A stretch of DNA of 64,000 bases from Rhodococcus zopfii NBRC 100606 = JCM 9919 (GTDB lineage: Bacteria > Actinomycetota > Actinomycetes > Mycobacteriales > Mycobacteriaceae): positions 1-64,000 of the forward strand of contig NZ_BCXI01000036.1 of assembly GCF_001895025.1 (NCBI RefSeq), read 5' to 3'. The notes beneath the pieces are model-generated. The model was given only the letters and a program-made list of their open reading frames with translations. It did not search any database and was not told the origin of the DNA. A program made the position numbers and the translations under genes. Position 1 is the first letter of the stretch; each line of letters begins with the position of its first letter. Shown piece by piece: positions 8,062 through 16,041 of this stretch.

Positions 8062-8969
8062 GGGCGGCCGGACTGGCCCTCGGATACGTGGCCGACCAGA
8101 TGTTCGGTGATCCGCGGCGCGGGCATCCGGTGAGTGGGTTCGGGGCGATCGCCCGCGCAGCCGAACGCACACTGTATGCCGATACCCGCCGTGCCGGAGT
8201 GCTGTTCACGACGGTGCTCGTCGGCGGCGCCGCGACACTCGGCTACGCCGCCGAGCGCGCCACACGCCGGCACGCCGTGCTGAACACGATCGTCACCGCG
8301 GCAGCGACCTGGACGGTGCTCGGCGGACGGTCGCTCGGTCACGAGGCCCGCACCCTCGACGACCAGCTGCGCCGCGGCGACCTCGACGCGGCCCGCATCC
8401 AGGTGACGCACCTCGTCGGGCGCGACCCGTCGCAACTCGACGCCGACGGAATCGCCCGCGCCACCATCGAATCCGTCGCGGAGAACACCTCCGATGCGGT
8501 CGTCGCGCCGCTCGTGTGGGGAGCGTTGCTCGGGCCCGCCGGGCTGCTCGGCTACCGGGCCGCGAACACCCTCGACGCGCGGGTCGGTCACCACACCCCG
8601 CGGTTCGAGCGATTCGGTTGGGCTTCGGCCCGTTTCGACGACGTGCTCAATCTCGCGCCGGCACGGCTCACCGCACTGCTGGCCGCCAGGCTCGGGGACG
8701 ATTCCCGTGCCGCGCTGCGGATCTGGCGGCGCGATGCGCACAAACACCCGAGTCCCAACGCGGGGCCGGTGGAGTCGGCGTTCGCGGGGGCGCTCGGCGT
8801 CACGCTCGGAGGCATCAACGTCTATCACGGACGTGTCGAGGACCGCGGCACCCTGGGCGACGGCCCGCATCCGGTGCCCGTCGACATCGGCCGCACCGCC
8901 CGGCTGGCAGCGAGGGTCGGGGCGGGAGCGCTCGCCGTGGCCGTCGTCGTGGCGCTCGCCACCGGCTGA
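8058..8969 (+). CDS. cobD: Adenosylcobinamide-phosphate synthase (CobD/CbiB), membrane protein
   Basis: CobD/CbiB attaches the aminopropanol arm to adenosylcobyric acid at the inner membrane. The 303-residue protein begins at GTG 8058, overlapping the previous stop by 4 bp. Family motifs are clear: LALGYVADQMFGDPRRGHPVSGFG, DADGIARATIESVAENTSDAVVAP (split by my quotation), RVGHHTPRFERFGW, DDVLNLAPARL and AHKHPSPNAGPVESAFAGAL. Hydrophobic segments fit a polytopic protein. It closes the operon, and a hairpin follows its stop. Its natural substrate supplier is the CobC half of the preceding gene. Confidence 0.93.
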   Translation: MRAAGLALGYVADQMFGDPRRGHPVSGFGAIARAAERTLYADTRRAGVLFTTVLVGGAATLGYAAERATRRHAVLNTIVTAAATWTVLGGRSLGHEARTLDDQLRRGDLDAARIQVTHLVGRDPSQLDADGIARATIESVAENTSDAVVAPLVWGALLGPAGLLGYRAANTLDARVGHHTPRFERFGWASARFDDVLNLAPARLTALLAARLGDDSRAALRIWRRDAHKHPSPNAGPVESAFAGALGVTLGGINVYHGRVEDRGTLGDGPHPVPVDIGRTARLAARVGAGALAVAVVVALATG

Positions 8970-9000
8970 CACCGCCGATGGACGCCTGCTACGGGCGGTG
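8970..9000 (+). terminator. Hairpin just after cobD, possible terminator
   Basis: CACCGCC (8970-8976) pairs with GGCGGTG (8994-9000) immediately after the cobD stop. No T-run follows, which is common for actinobacterial terminators. The right arm overlaps the end of a small leftward reading frame. Confidence 0.4.
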
Positions 9001-9177
9001 CTCCACCGTGGTCATGTGTGCGTACCCGACGCGGACGCGTCCGGCCGGAACGCCGAGGTCGACGTCGGCGAGCGTCGTGGTGTACGTCGTGGTGTACAGG
9101 TACGCCGCTCCGGGCTTGTGCCTGCCGACGGTTGCCGCGGCCTCCGGCGCGATCGTCAGTCCGTAGAGGAGCACCAC
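8989..9177 (-). CDS. Small hypothetical protein, uncertain
   Basis: A 62-codon leftward frame (GTG start at 9177, alternatives downstream) lies in the 318-bp gap between cobD and the next rightward gene. Codon third positions are strongly G/C, as in real genes here. The product includes a Thr/Tyr-rich stretch (YLYTTTYTTTLADVDLG) and ends HMTTVEHRP. I recognise no family, no signal peptide and no strong ribosome binding site. It may be chance. The rest of the gap (9180-9287) holds the promoter region of the following gene. Confidence 0.3.
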   Translation of the reverse strand: MVLLYGLTIAPEAAATVGRHKPGAAYLYTTTYTTTLADVDLGVPAGRVRVGYAHMTTVEHRP

Positions 9178-9287
9178 GCGGCCGGCACGACCCTGTGCGC
9201 GCGGGCGCCGACCGTAATTCTGCGAAAAGGCGTAACGTTGTAATCAGTGCAACACGCACCCGCCGATCGGTCCCTGGGAGGACCACC

Positions 9288-9830
9288 ATGAACACTTACA
9301 GGCGATTCGGCCGCCCGGGCGGCTGGCAGCAAGCCGACATTCCCGACGCTTCCGACGCAGCCGACTGGTTCGCCGGACGACTCCCCGACGACTGGTTCAC
9401 CGGTCCCGCCGACGTCGAGGTGGACCGGGAGGAGATCGTCGTCGTGGGCGCGCTTCCCCCGCCCGACGAGAGCACCGACGCGACCGCCGACGGGCGCATC
9501 GCCCGGTTCCGGGAAACCACCCGCGGCGAGCGCATGCGCATCGCCGACGAGGCCGAGGCCCGCTACGGGCGGAAGGTCGCGTGGGGTGTCACCCTCGGCG
9601 ATCGTCGAGTTCTGTTCACCCACTTGGCTGTTCCGGTGATGACCCGACTGCGTCAGCCGGAGCGCAAGGTCCTCGACACGCTGGTCGACGCCGGCGTGGC
9701 CCGCTCCCGCGCCGACGCCCTGAGCTGGGCCGTCAAGCTGGCCGGGCAGCACAGTGAACAGTGGCTCGCCGAACTGCGGGAGGCGATGCGCAAGGTCGAC
9801 GACCTGCGCGCCGAAGGGCCGCAACTCTGA
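9288..9830 (+). CDS. Hypothetical protein, 180 aa, possible ribbon-helix-helix-like C-terminus
   Basis: ATG 9288 follows a clear GGGAGG (9276-9281). The N-terminal half is acidic and probably flexible (DADWFAGRLPDDWFTG-like stretch, then EIVVVGALPPPDEST). A middle part, RFRETTRGERMRIADEAEARYGRKVAWGVTLGD, looks helical then stranded. The C-terminus (RKVLDTLVDAGVARSRADALSWAVKLAGQ) resembles the strand-helix-helix pattern of small DNA-binding or antitoxin-like proteins, which is only a suggestion. GTTG and CAAC half-sites flank 9237-9253 just upstream. It lies between two cobalamin modules but has no evident cobalamin role. Confidence 0.75.
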   Translation: MNTYRRFGRPGGWQQADIPDASDAADWFAGRLPDDWFTGPADVEVDREEIVVVGALPPPDESTDATADGRIARFRETTRGERMRIADEAEARYGRKVAWGVTLGDRRVLFTHLAVPVMTRLRQPERKVLDTLVDAGVARSRADALSWAVKLAGQHSEQWLAELREAMRKVDDLRAEGPQL

Positions 9831-9834
9831 CGGT

Positions 9835-10569
9835 TCAGCGCCGCTGCGACCACTCTGCCGCGGCGGTGACGGACCCGACCGTGTCGGTCCCGGTCGGCGC
9901 GACGGGCCGGCGCACCACGATCACCCGCACTCCGAGCTCGGCGGCCGCGTCGAGCTTGGCGCGGGTGTAGGAGCCGCCCGAATCCTTCGTGACCAGGGTG
10001 TCGATGCCGTGCTCCCGCATCAGGTCCCGCTCGCCGTCGAGCGTGTAGGGGCCGCGGGCGTGCAGCACCGTCCACCGCTCGGGTATCTCGATGTCCAGCG
10101 GCTCGACGACCCGTACCAGGGTCGCGTGCCGGGCGAGCGGACCGACGAAACGGTCCAGGGTCTGGCGGCCCGTGCTCAGGAAGATGCGGCGGCCGGTCGC
10201 CGCGGCCGTTGCCGCCTCGTCGTGCCCGTCCACCCAGGTCCACGCGCCGGACCCGGCTGTGCCGTGCCAGCCCGGGCGCGCGAGGCGCAACAGCGGTACA
10301 CCCGTCGCCGCGCACGCCGCGGCCGCATTCGCGCTGATTCCGGCGGCGAAGGGATGGGTGGCGTCGACCACCGCGCGGATCCGGTGGTCGCGCAGGAATT
10401 TCGCCAATCCGTCGGCGCCGCCGAAGCCCCCGACGCGGACCTCCCCCACCGGCAGGCGTGGGTTTCGGACCCGCCCGGCGAGCGAGGACACGAACTCGGT
10501 GCCGCCGGACTGCAGGCGTTCAGCGAGTGCGCGGGCCTCCCCGGTGCCGCCCAGGATCAGGACCGTCAT
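9835..10569 (-). CDS. cobK: Precorrin-6A reductase (CobK)
   Basis: CobK reduces precorrin-6A to precorrin-6B with NADPH. The 244-residue protein starts MTVLILGGTGEARALAERL and shows the family motifs VVDATHPFAAGISANAA, FLSTGRQTLDRF and LVTKDSGGSYTRAKLDAA. Its start overlaps the cobQ stop by 4 bp (10566-10569), placing it last in the cbtB-cbtA-cobQ-cobK run. It ends 5 bp from the convergent hypothetical gene. Confidence 0.95.
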   Translation of the reverse strand: MTVLILGGTGEARALAERLQSGGTEFVSSLAGRVRNPRLPVGEVRVGGFGGADGLAKFLRDHRIRAVVDATHPFAAGISANAAAACAATGVPLLRLARPGWHGTAGSGAWTWVDGHDEAATAAATGRRIFLSTGRQTLDRFVGPLARHATLVRVVEPLDIEIPERWTVLHARGPYTLDGERDLMREHGIDTLVTKDSGGSYTRAKLDAAAELGVRVIVVRRPVAPTGTDTVGSVTAAAEWSQRR

Positions 10570-12059
10570 GTCAGGATCCCGGTCAATGTCGGCAATTCCG
10601 GCCGGTCGGTGAGCATGCCCAAGAGGCGATCGACGTCGAGATGCTCCTCGACCAGATCCGCCAGCAACTCGAGTCTGGTCTCCCGCTCGGCAGGGAAACT
10701 CACTGCGCCCGTGCGCACCTCACGGCCGGTCGACCCGGCGACCTCCCGCAGCCACGCCGCGCGCAGGGCGTCCCCTTCGAGGCTGCCGTGCCACATCGTG
10801 CCGAACACCGATCCTGCGCGGGCGCCGCCGAGGAACTCCTCCCCGCTGCCGACGGTGATCCGGCCGTGGTGGATCTCGTAACCGGACGCGGGCACACCGA
10901 GCGCCGAACCGGTGGGCAATCGCAACGCCTTCTCACGCGCGAAAACCGTGCGCACATCGAGCAGTCCGAGCCCCGGAGCGGACGCCCCGGCGACGCCCTC
11001 CACACCGTCGGGGTCGTCGATCACCGCGCCGAGCATCTGGAACCCTCCACAGATCCCCAGAATCGCGCCGCCGCGGCGGGCGTGGTCGAGCAGCGCGACG
11101 TCGAGCCCCCGCGACCGCAGCCACGCCAGGTCCGCGAGGGTCGCGCGGGTGCCGGGCAAGATCACCGCGTCGGCGCCGGCGAGGGCACGCGGGTCGTCGA
11201 CGAACCGCACCCGCACGTCGGGTTCGAGGCACAGCGCGTCGACGTCGGTGAAATTGCTGATGCGCGGCAGCATCACGACCGCCACCGTCAGCACCCCGGC
11301 CCCGTCGTGCGCCGGTCGCGACGTCAGCGCCAGCGAATCCTCCGAATCGAGCCACAGGTCGCGCTGCCACGGCAGCACCCCCAGCACCGGCCGGCCGGTG
11401 AGTCCCGCGAGGGCGTCCAGGCCCGGCCGGAGCAGTCCGACGTCGCCACGGAACTTGTTGATCACGAAACCGCGGATCAGCGCCTGATCGGCGGCATCGA
11501 GCAAGGCCAGCGTGCCGTACATGGAGGCGAACACGCCGCCGCGGTCGATGTCACCGACCAGAATCGTCGGCATGTCCCCGTGCCGGGCGAGCCCCATGTT
11601 CACGTAGTCGTGTGCGCGCAGGTTGATCTCGGCGGCGCTGCCCGCTCCCTCACAGACCACGACGTCGAACCGGGACTGCAGGTCGTCCAGCGCCGCGAAC
11701 GCCGCGTCAGCGAGATGCTTTCTGCCACCGGCGAATTCACCGGCCTCGAGCCGGCCCGCCGGGGCGCCCATGACGACGACGTGGCTGGTGCGGTCGCTGC
11801 CCGGTTTGAGCAGCACCGGATTCATCGCAGGTTCGGGGGTCGCGCGGGCGGCGACCGCCTGGATCCACTGCGCCCGGCCGATTTCGGATCCGAGCCCGGT
11901 GACCGGATCAACGGTGACCATGGAGTTGTTGGACATGTTCTGCGCCTTGAACGGCGCGACCGTGAGTCCGCGGCGGGACAGGGCCCGGCAGATCCCGGTG
12001 GTCACCACGGACTTTCCGGCGTCCGAGGTGGTCCCGGCTACGAGCAGGCCCTGTCCCAT
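10566..12059 (-). CDS. cobQ: Cobyric acid synthase (CobQ)
   Basis: CobQ amidates the b, d, e and g side chains of adenosylcobyrinic acid a,c-diamide, using glutamine and ATP. The 497-residue protein begins MGQGLLVAGTTSDAGKSVV with the dethiobiotin-synthase-like P-loop. It continues with KAQNMSNNSMV, VCEGAGSAAEINL and the class I amidotransferase motif GICGGFQMLG, whose Cys is the nucleophile, and has a C-terminal YEIHHGRI. Length and motifs are normal. It sits 4 bp after cbtA and overlaps cobK by 4 bp, so all are likely co-transcribed from the riboswitch-controlled promoter. Confidence 0.96.
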   Translation of the reverse strand: MGQGLLVAGTTSDAGKSVVTTGICRALSRRGLTVAPFKAQNMSNNSMVTVDPVTGLGSEIGRAQWIQAVAARATPEPAMNPVLLKPGSDRTSHVVVMGAPAGRLEAGEFAGGRKHLADAAFAALDDLQSRFDVVVCEGAGSAAEINLRAHDYVNMGLARHGDMPTILVGDIDRGGVFASMYGTLALLDAADQALIRGFVINKFRGDVGLLRPGLDALAGLTGRPVLGVLPWQRDLWLDSEDSLALTSRPAHDGAGVLTVAVVMLPRISNFTDVDALCLEPDVRVRFVDDPRALAGADAVILPGTRATLADLAWLRSRGLDVALLDHARRGGAILGICGGFQMLGAVIDDPDGVEGVAGASAPGLGLLDVRTVFAREKALRLPTGSALGVPASGYEIHHGRITVGSGEEFLGGARAGSVFGTMWHGSLEGDALRAAWLREVAGSTGREVRTGAVSFPAERETRLELLADLVEEHLDVDRLLGMLTDRPELPTLTGILT

Positions 12060-12063
12060 GCGG

Positions 12064-12852
12064 TCAGGCGGCCACTGTGCGTCGATCGGCGCGTTCGGTC
12101 AGGAACGCGAAGGCGGCGCCCAGCCCGCTCCACAGCGTGGCCTGCACGGTGAAGGACGAGATCCGGAACTCCCACAGCAGCGTCGCCGGGAAATCGTCGG
12201 ACACCTCGTCGATCGCCGGGAGCACCAGATAGCCGAGAATCACGACGGCCAGGAAGGCGAGCACGGGCGCGACAAGGCGGACCGTGCGAAGTTCCTGTCC
12301 GGCAAGGGCCCTCCGGACGACGACCGCGACCGCGACCGCCACGAGCCCGAGGACCACCGTCGCCAGCCACAACCAGGTGCGCTGGTCGACCGTCTCCGGA
12401 TCGCCGACGGCGGGTGGATTGGCCGGGTACTTGAAGAACGGAACCGCCTCGATCACGACCCAGGCAAGCCCCGCGGTCGCCAACGCCAACGACCACCCGG
12501 ACCGGGCGGAGTGCCGGCGGGCGAAATGCAGCACCGACGCGTAGATCGCGCCGAATGCGAGGCCGGCGAGGGTCGTCGCGAGGAACAGGCCTGCCTTCTG
12601 CCCGGATCGGCTGACGAGAGCGTCTTCACCGTGGCTGTGGCCCTCGGTCTCGGCAGCGCCGTGCGTGTGCCCGTGGTCTCCGGCGGCTTCCTCGAGCGCG
12701 ATGGCCGCTTCGACGTGCGGCTCGCCGATGACGAACGCGACGGTTCCGGCGAGCACACCCGCGATCAGGCCGGCCAGCAGGCCGCGCAGCAGAAGCTGCA
12801 GGAACCCGCCGGCCAGCGGAACAGACGGTGCTTCAGTTGTGTCGGGATACAT
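12064..12852 (-). CDS. cbtA: CbtA-type cobalt transporter membrane subunit
   Basis: The 262-residue polytopic protein has about five hydrophobic segments, for example LQLLLRGLLAGLIAGVLAG, LFLATTLAGLAFGAIYASVL, LALATAGLAWVVIEAVPFF and APVLAFLAVVILGYLVLPA. A His-rich loop (HGHTHGAAETEGHSHGED, about 67-84) probably binds metal. These features define the CbtA family, predicted cobalt importers under cobalamin riboswitches. ATG 12852 (MYPDTTEAP) was chosen over longer readings that overlap cbtB. The neighbours cbtB, cobQ and cobK support cobalt supply for cobalamin. Confidence 0.88.
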   Translation of the reverse strand: MYPDTTEAPSVPLAGGFLQLLLRGLLAGLIAGVLAGTVAFVIGEPHVEAAIALEEAAGDHGHTHGAAETEGHSHGEDALVSRSGQKAGLFLATTLAGLAFGAIYASVLHFARRHSARSGWSLALATAGLAWVVIEAVPFFKYPANPPAVGDPETVDQRTWLWLATVVLGLVAVAVAVVVRRALAGQELRTVRLVAPVLAFLAVVILGYLVLPAIDEVSDDFPATLLWEFRISSFTVQATLWSGLGAAFAFLTERADRRTVAA

Positions 12853-12866
12853 AGGCGTGCCCGTGC

Positions 12867-13061
12867 TCAGTGGCACGGAAGGCCCAGCAGGTGCCGGCCG
12901 TCGTGCATCAGTTCGTGCATGAACATGCCGCTGCGGGAGATCGCCCCCTGGTCGAACCCGACCAGGTAGAGCACCACGAATGCGAGCAGAACCGTCGCGG
13001 CGATTGCTACGGCCAGCGCAGCATTGCCCAGCGACTCGTCGGGAAGATGAACAACAGCCAT
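12867..13061 (-). CDS. cbtB: CbtB-type small cobalt transporter subunit
   Basis: The 64-residue protein has one transmembrane helix (about 14-36, ALAVAIAATVLLAFVVLYLVG). Its C-terminus is rich in His and Cys (MFMHELMHDGRHLLGLPCH), the hallmark of CbtB. It pairs with CbtA, which begins 15 bp downstream. ATG 13061 follows GAGGAGGC and lies just below the second cobalamin riboswitch. Confidence 0.9.
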   Translation of the reverse strand: MAVVHLPDESLGNAALAVAIAATVLLAFVVLYLVGFDQGAISRSGMFMHELMHDGRHLLGLPCH

Positions 13062-13069
13062 GAGGAGCC

Positions 13070-13205
13070 TCCTCGGGATTGACGCGTCCCATCGAAAAGG
13101 TCACGCGCCGAGGGAGTTTTCTGACTCCCGGACCAACGGCCCGGTCACAGTGGCGCGACCGCTCCGGTTTCCCACCGGATTGCCTGCACCTCGACGCATG
13201 CGTAC
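13070..13205 (-). promoter_or_regulatory. Cobalamin riboswitch upstream of cbtB-cbtA-cobQ-cobK
   Basis: Read leftward, the leader carries GCAATCCGGTGGGAAACCGG, then AGCGGTCGCGCCACTGTGAC, which is the strongly conserved core of cobalamin riboswitches, and then a distal GGGAGTCAGAAAACTCCC block. A final GGGACGCGTCAATCCC hairpin lies just before the cbtB ribosome binding site and could hide it. The ends are estimated. Cobalamin would repress cobalt uptake and the late amidation genes. Confidence 0.9.
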
Positions 13206-13261
13206 GCCGAACAATCGCACTGCGTCACCACACATGTCAAGCGACGGGCCGTTGTGGTCGA

Positions 13262-13807
13262 ATGTCGCTCGTGTTGCGCCTGCTGCTGTTTGCCCACGCG
13301 TCCACCGACGCGCTCGCGGTCGCGCGCTTCCCCAGCGACGACCCGCTGTCGGACCGGGGCCGGCGCGAACTCCGGCGCGTGCACCCGCCCGTCGTCGACC
13401 ACGCGCTGACCGCACCGGAGCGCCGGGCCGTCGAAACCGCGGCAGCGCTGGGGGCGCGCGCCGAACCCGACACGGCGCTGCGGGAGGTCGACTACGGCAA
13501 CTGGACGGGCCGGTCGATGTCGGAGGTGCCCGAGGCCGACCTCGCGGCGTGGCTGACCGATCCGCACGCGGCACCGCACGGCGGCGAATCGATCGCGGCG
13601 CTGCTCGACCGAACCCGGTGCTGGCTCGACACGATGGCGGACCGGTCGGGCCGGTGGCTGGCGGTGACGCATCCGTCGGTGGTGCGGGCCGCGACGGTGT
13701 GTGCGCTGGGGGCTCCGGCGTCGGCGTTCTGGCGTGTCGACGTGCGGCCGGTGAGCGCCACGCGGCTGCACGCCCGTGACGGCAGGTGGACGCTGCGGCT
13801 GACGTGA
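13262..13807 (+). CDS. Histidine-phosphatase-superfamily protein with a non-standard first motif
   Basis: The 181-residue protein has the phosphoglycerate-mutase-like fold pattern. LLLFAHASTDA stands at the N-terminus where RHG(x)T is usual. PLSDRGRREL, LTAPERRAVETAAALG and VDYGNWTGRSMSEV follow. A second catalytic His is in LAVTHPSVVRAA. The first His is kept but the adjacent Arg is Ala, which would weaken phosphate binding. Similar proteins with SHAMT/AHAST are known among actinobacteria, so this may be a subfamily trait. Its position beside the cobalamin genes raises alpha-ribazole phosphatase as a possibility, unproven. ATG 13262 was chosen so the first strand is complete. Confidence 0.8.
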   Translation: MSLVLRLLLFAHASTDALAVARFPSDDPLSDRGRRELRRVHPPVVDHALTAPERRAVETAAALGARAEPDTALREVDYGNWTGRSMSEVPEADLAAWLTDPHAAPHGGESIAALLDRTRCWLDTMADRSGRWLAVTHPSVVRAATVCALGAPASAFWRVDVRPVSATRLHARDGRWTLRLT

Positions 13808-13811
13808 CCGG

Positions 13812-14741
13812 CTACCAGGTGACGTCCTGCTCACACCGTCGTCCGTCGACGGTGGATTCGATCTGCACGGTCGCGTGGTCGAGCCCGTGGGTGGACAGAA
13901 CGGTACGGGCGGCATCGAGGACCCAACGCGAGTCGTGGTCGCTGACCAGATGCACGGTCGCGACGTCCATGCCGGTCGTCAGTGTCCAGACGTGCAGGTC
14001 GTGGACGCCGGTGACGCCGGGCAGCGCGGCGAGGTCGGCGCGGACCGCGTCGACGTCGAGGTGTGCCGGTGACGCCTGCGTGAGGATGCGCAGCGAGGCT
14101 GCCGCAAGGCGCACTGCGCGTGGCACGACCCACAGGGAGATGAGCACACCGACGACGACGTCCGCGAAGTTCCACCCGAAGCCGAGGATCAACGCGCCGG
14201 CGACGAGGACCCCGACACTGCCGACCGCGTCGGCGAGCACTTCGAGATAGGCACCGCGGACGGCGAGGCTGCCCTTCGCGTCGGCGCGCAGCATCGACAT
14301 CACGACGAGGTTCGCGACGAGTCCGGCGGCCGCGGTGAGGATCATCGCCAGGCCGGGCAGTTCCGGGGTGTCGCCGATGCGCGCGATCGCCTCGTAGAAC
14401 ACCCAGGCCGCGACGCCGAGCAGCAGTACGGCGTTGGCCATCGCGGTGAGCACTTCGGCGCGGTGCCAGCCGAAGGTGCGCGCAGCGGCGCTGCTGCCGC
14501 GGCGGGCCAGCAGCAGCGCGATCAGCCCCATCGACATGCCGACGACGTCGGTGAGCATGTGCCCGGCGTCGGCGAGCAGCGACAGCGACCCGATCCACAG
14601 GCCGACGGTGGCCTCGAGGACCAGGAAGGCGACGAGGATTCCGAGCGACACCGCCATCCGGCGGATCGTCGCCGTGGACGGGCCGGCACCATCGCCCTGC
14701 CCGTGCCCCACTCCGTGTGAATGTCCGTGACCGGCCCCCAT
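13812..14741 (-). CDS. Cation diffusion facilitator family metal exporter
   Basis: The 309-residue CDF protein should export Zn, Co or Cd by proton antiport. The His-rich N-terminus (GHGHSHGVGHGQGDG) is followed by six hydrophobic segments. TM2 holds the metal-site motif LLADAGHMLTDVVGM, and TM5 holds EVLADAVGSVGVLVA with its Asp. The C-terminal cytoplasmic domain has GVHDLHVWTLTTGM. The TM2 His and TM5 Asp fit Zn-type CDFs of the CzcD/ZitB group. It lies close to the cobalt importer genes, so cobalt balance is possible but not shown. A palindrome upstream may be a metal-sensor site. Confidence 0.93.
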   Translation of the reverse strand: MGAGHGHSHGVGHGQGDGAGPSTATIRRMAVSLGILVAFLVLEATVGLWIGSLSLLADAGHMLTDVVGMSMGLIALLLARRGSSAAARTFGWHRAEVLTAMANAVLLLGVAAWVFYEAIARIGDTPELPGLAMILTAAAGLVANLVVMSMLRADAKGSLAVRGAYLEVLADAVGSVGVLVAGALILGFGWNFADVVVGVLISLWVVPRAVRLAAASLRILTQASPAHLDVDAVRADLAALPGVTGVHDLHVWTLTTGMDVATVHLVSDHDSRWVLDAARTVLSTHGLDHATVQIESTVDGRRCEQDVTW

Positions 14742-14775
14742 GGCCCTCCCTCCGAATCCCGGCCATCATATGCAC

Positions 14776-14787
14776 ACATGCGCATGT
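14776..14787. promoter_or_regulatory. ACATGCGCATGT palindrome upstream of the CDF gene
   Basis: ACATGCGCATGT is a perfect 12-bp palindrome 35 bp before the CDF start, embedded in AT-richer sequence (CATATGCAC before, ATTCAA after). ArsR/SmtB-type metal sensors in actinobacteria use sites of this general form, so it is a candidate operator. No sensor gene is adjacent. Confidence 0.4.
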
Positions 14788-14847
14788 ATTCAACACTCAC
14801 CGCGGGCGCTGGAACCTGCACCCGGTCAGGCCCAACATCGGTTCCCG

Positions 14848-16041
14848 TCACGGCCGGGGCAGGCCGGTGTCGCTGTCGGTGTCGTGATCGCTGTGGAGAT
14901 CGGGGCGGTAGGCGGGGGTGTCCGTGGTCGGCGGCAGGGTCGCAATTGCCGAGACCCGCGCCAGGCCCGCGGCCTGCATGAGGTCGACGATCAGCGAACG
15001 CAGCTGCGCGAACACCACCGTCGCCGACAGGCCGGCACCCTCCACCAGTTCCGGCGTCATTCTGCGGGCAACGCTGCGCAGCACCCGCGCGGCCTCGGCC
15101 TGATCGGGCTGGTCCCCCGGCTCGGCGAGGATCATCTCGCGCAGCACATCGACGGCATCCGCGAGTTCCTCGATGCGTTGGACGAGCCGCGGGTCGAGAA
15201 TCTCGTCGTCGCGCACCAGCGTCAGCGAACGCCGCGCGAGAACCCGGATGTTGCGCATCGCGTTGTCGATCGGATCGGCCGCGGCGGTCAGCCGTTCCAG
15301 ACGGGGTTTGGTGTTCCAGTACAACGGGGAGAGCCTGCTGACCTCCCGCCCACCCTTGAGGTGGGTGCGCATTCCGTCGATCGCCGGCTGCGTCGCGCGA
15401 GCCTGTTGCAGCGCCGTGTCGATGGGCTTCGGATTGTTCTCCACCAGTCCGGCCTCGACCTTCCGCAAGACATCCGCTGCGGTCGCGAGGATGCCCGCCG
15501 CGTCGCGGCGCGCGCGTCGCACCGGATGGGTCGGCACCATCGCGACGACCGCGATCCCGACGAGACCACCGATCAGTGCGTCGACCATGCGGTCGGTACC
15601 CCCGGTGCCCCCGGGCGGGATCAGGGTCGCCACCAGCACCGCCGAGTTGCCGGCCTGCATCGAGAAGACGGGGCCGCTGTTGATCAGAACGGCCGTGGAC
15701 ATGGCCATCGCGACGACCAGCGCGATCTGCCACGGACCGCTGCCGATCATCGAGATGATCAGGTCGCCGACACCGATGCCGATCGTGACGCCACAGACGA
15801 GCTCCACCGACCGCCGCAGCCGCGCGCCCAGCGACAGGCCGAGGGACACCACGGCGGCGATCGGAGCGAAGAACGGACCCACGTGCCCGACCGGACCGCT
15901 CGCCACCCACCAGGCCAGTCCGGCGGCGAGCGCGCACTGGACGATCGGCAGCGCCGACCCGCGCAGTCTCGTCGCCGGCCCCCGCAGTCGCCGGCGAATC
16001 TCGGTCCGGTCGAGCAGGTGCCTACTCGACGCCGAGTTCAC
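14848..16041 (-). CDS. FUSC / aromatic acid exporter-like membrane protein
   Basis: The roughly 397-residue protein has an N-terminal membrane domain with about six hydrophobic segments (LPIVQCALAAGLAWWVA, FFAPIAAVVSLGLSL, IALVVAMAMSTAVLI, VDALIGGLVGIAVVAMV among them). RSVELVCGVTIGIGVGDL is a motif typical of FUSC/DUF939 proteins. The C-terminal half is a soluble helical domain. Such proteins are proposed exporters of aromatic or other small acids. GTG 16041 overlaps the end of the DUF3151 gene by 20 bp; it was chosen because no ATG is available near the first helix, so the start is uncertain. Confidence 0.75.
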   Translation of the reverse strand: MNSASSRHLLDRTEIRRRLRGPATRLRGSALPIVQCALAAGLAWWVASGPVGHVGPFFAPIAAVVSLGLSLGARLRRSVELVCGVTIGIGVGDLIISMIGSGPWQIALVVAMAMSTAVLINSGPVFSMQAGNSAVLVATLIPPGGTGGTDRMVDALIGGLVGIAVVAMVPTHPVRRARRDAAGILATAADVLRKVEAGLVENNPKPIDTALQQARATQPAIDGMRTHLKGGREVSRLSPLYWNTKPRLERLTAAADPIDNAMRNIRVLARRSLTLVRDDEILDPRLVQRIEELADAVDVLREMILAEPGDQPDQAEAARVLRSVARRMTPELVEGAGLSATVVFAQLRSLIVDLMQAAGLARVSAIATLPPTTDTPAYRPDLHSDHDTDSDTGLPRP

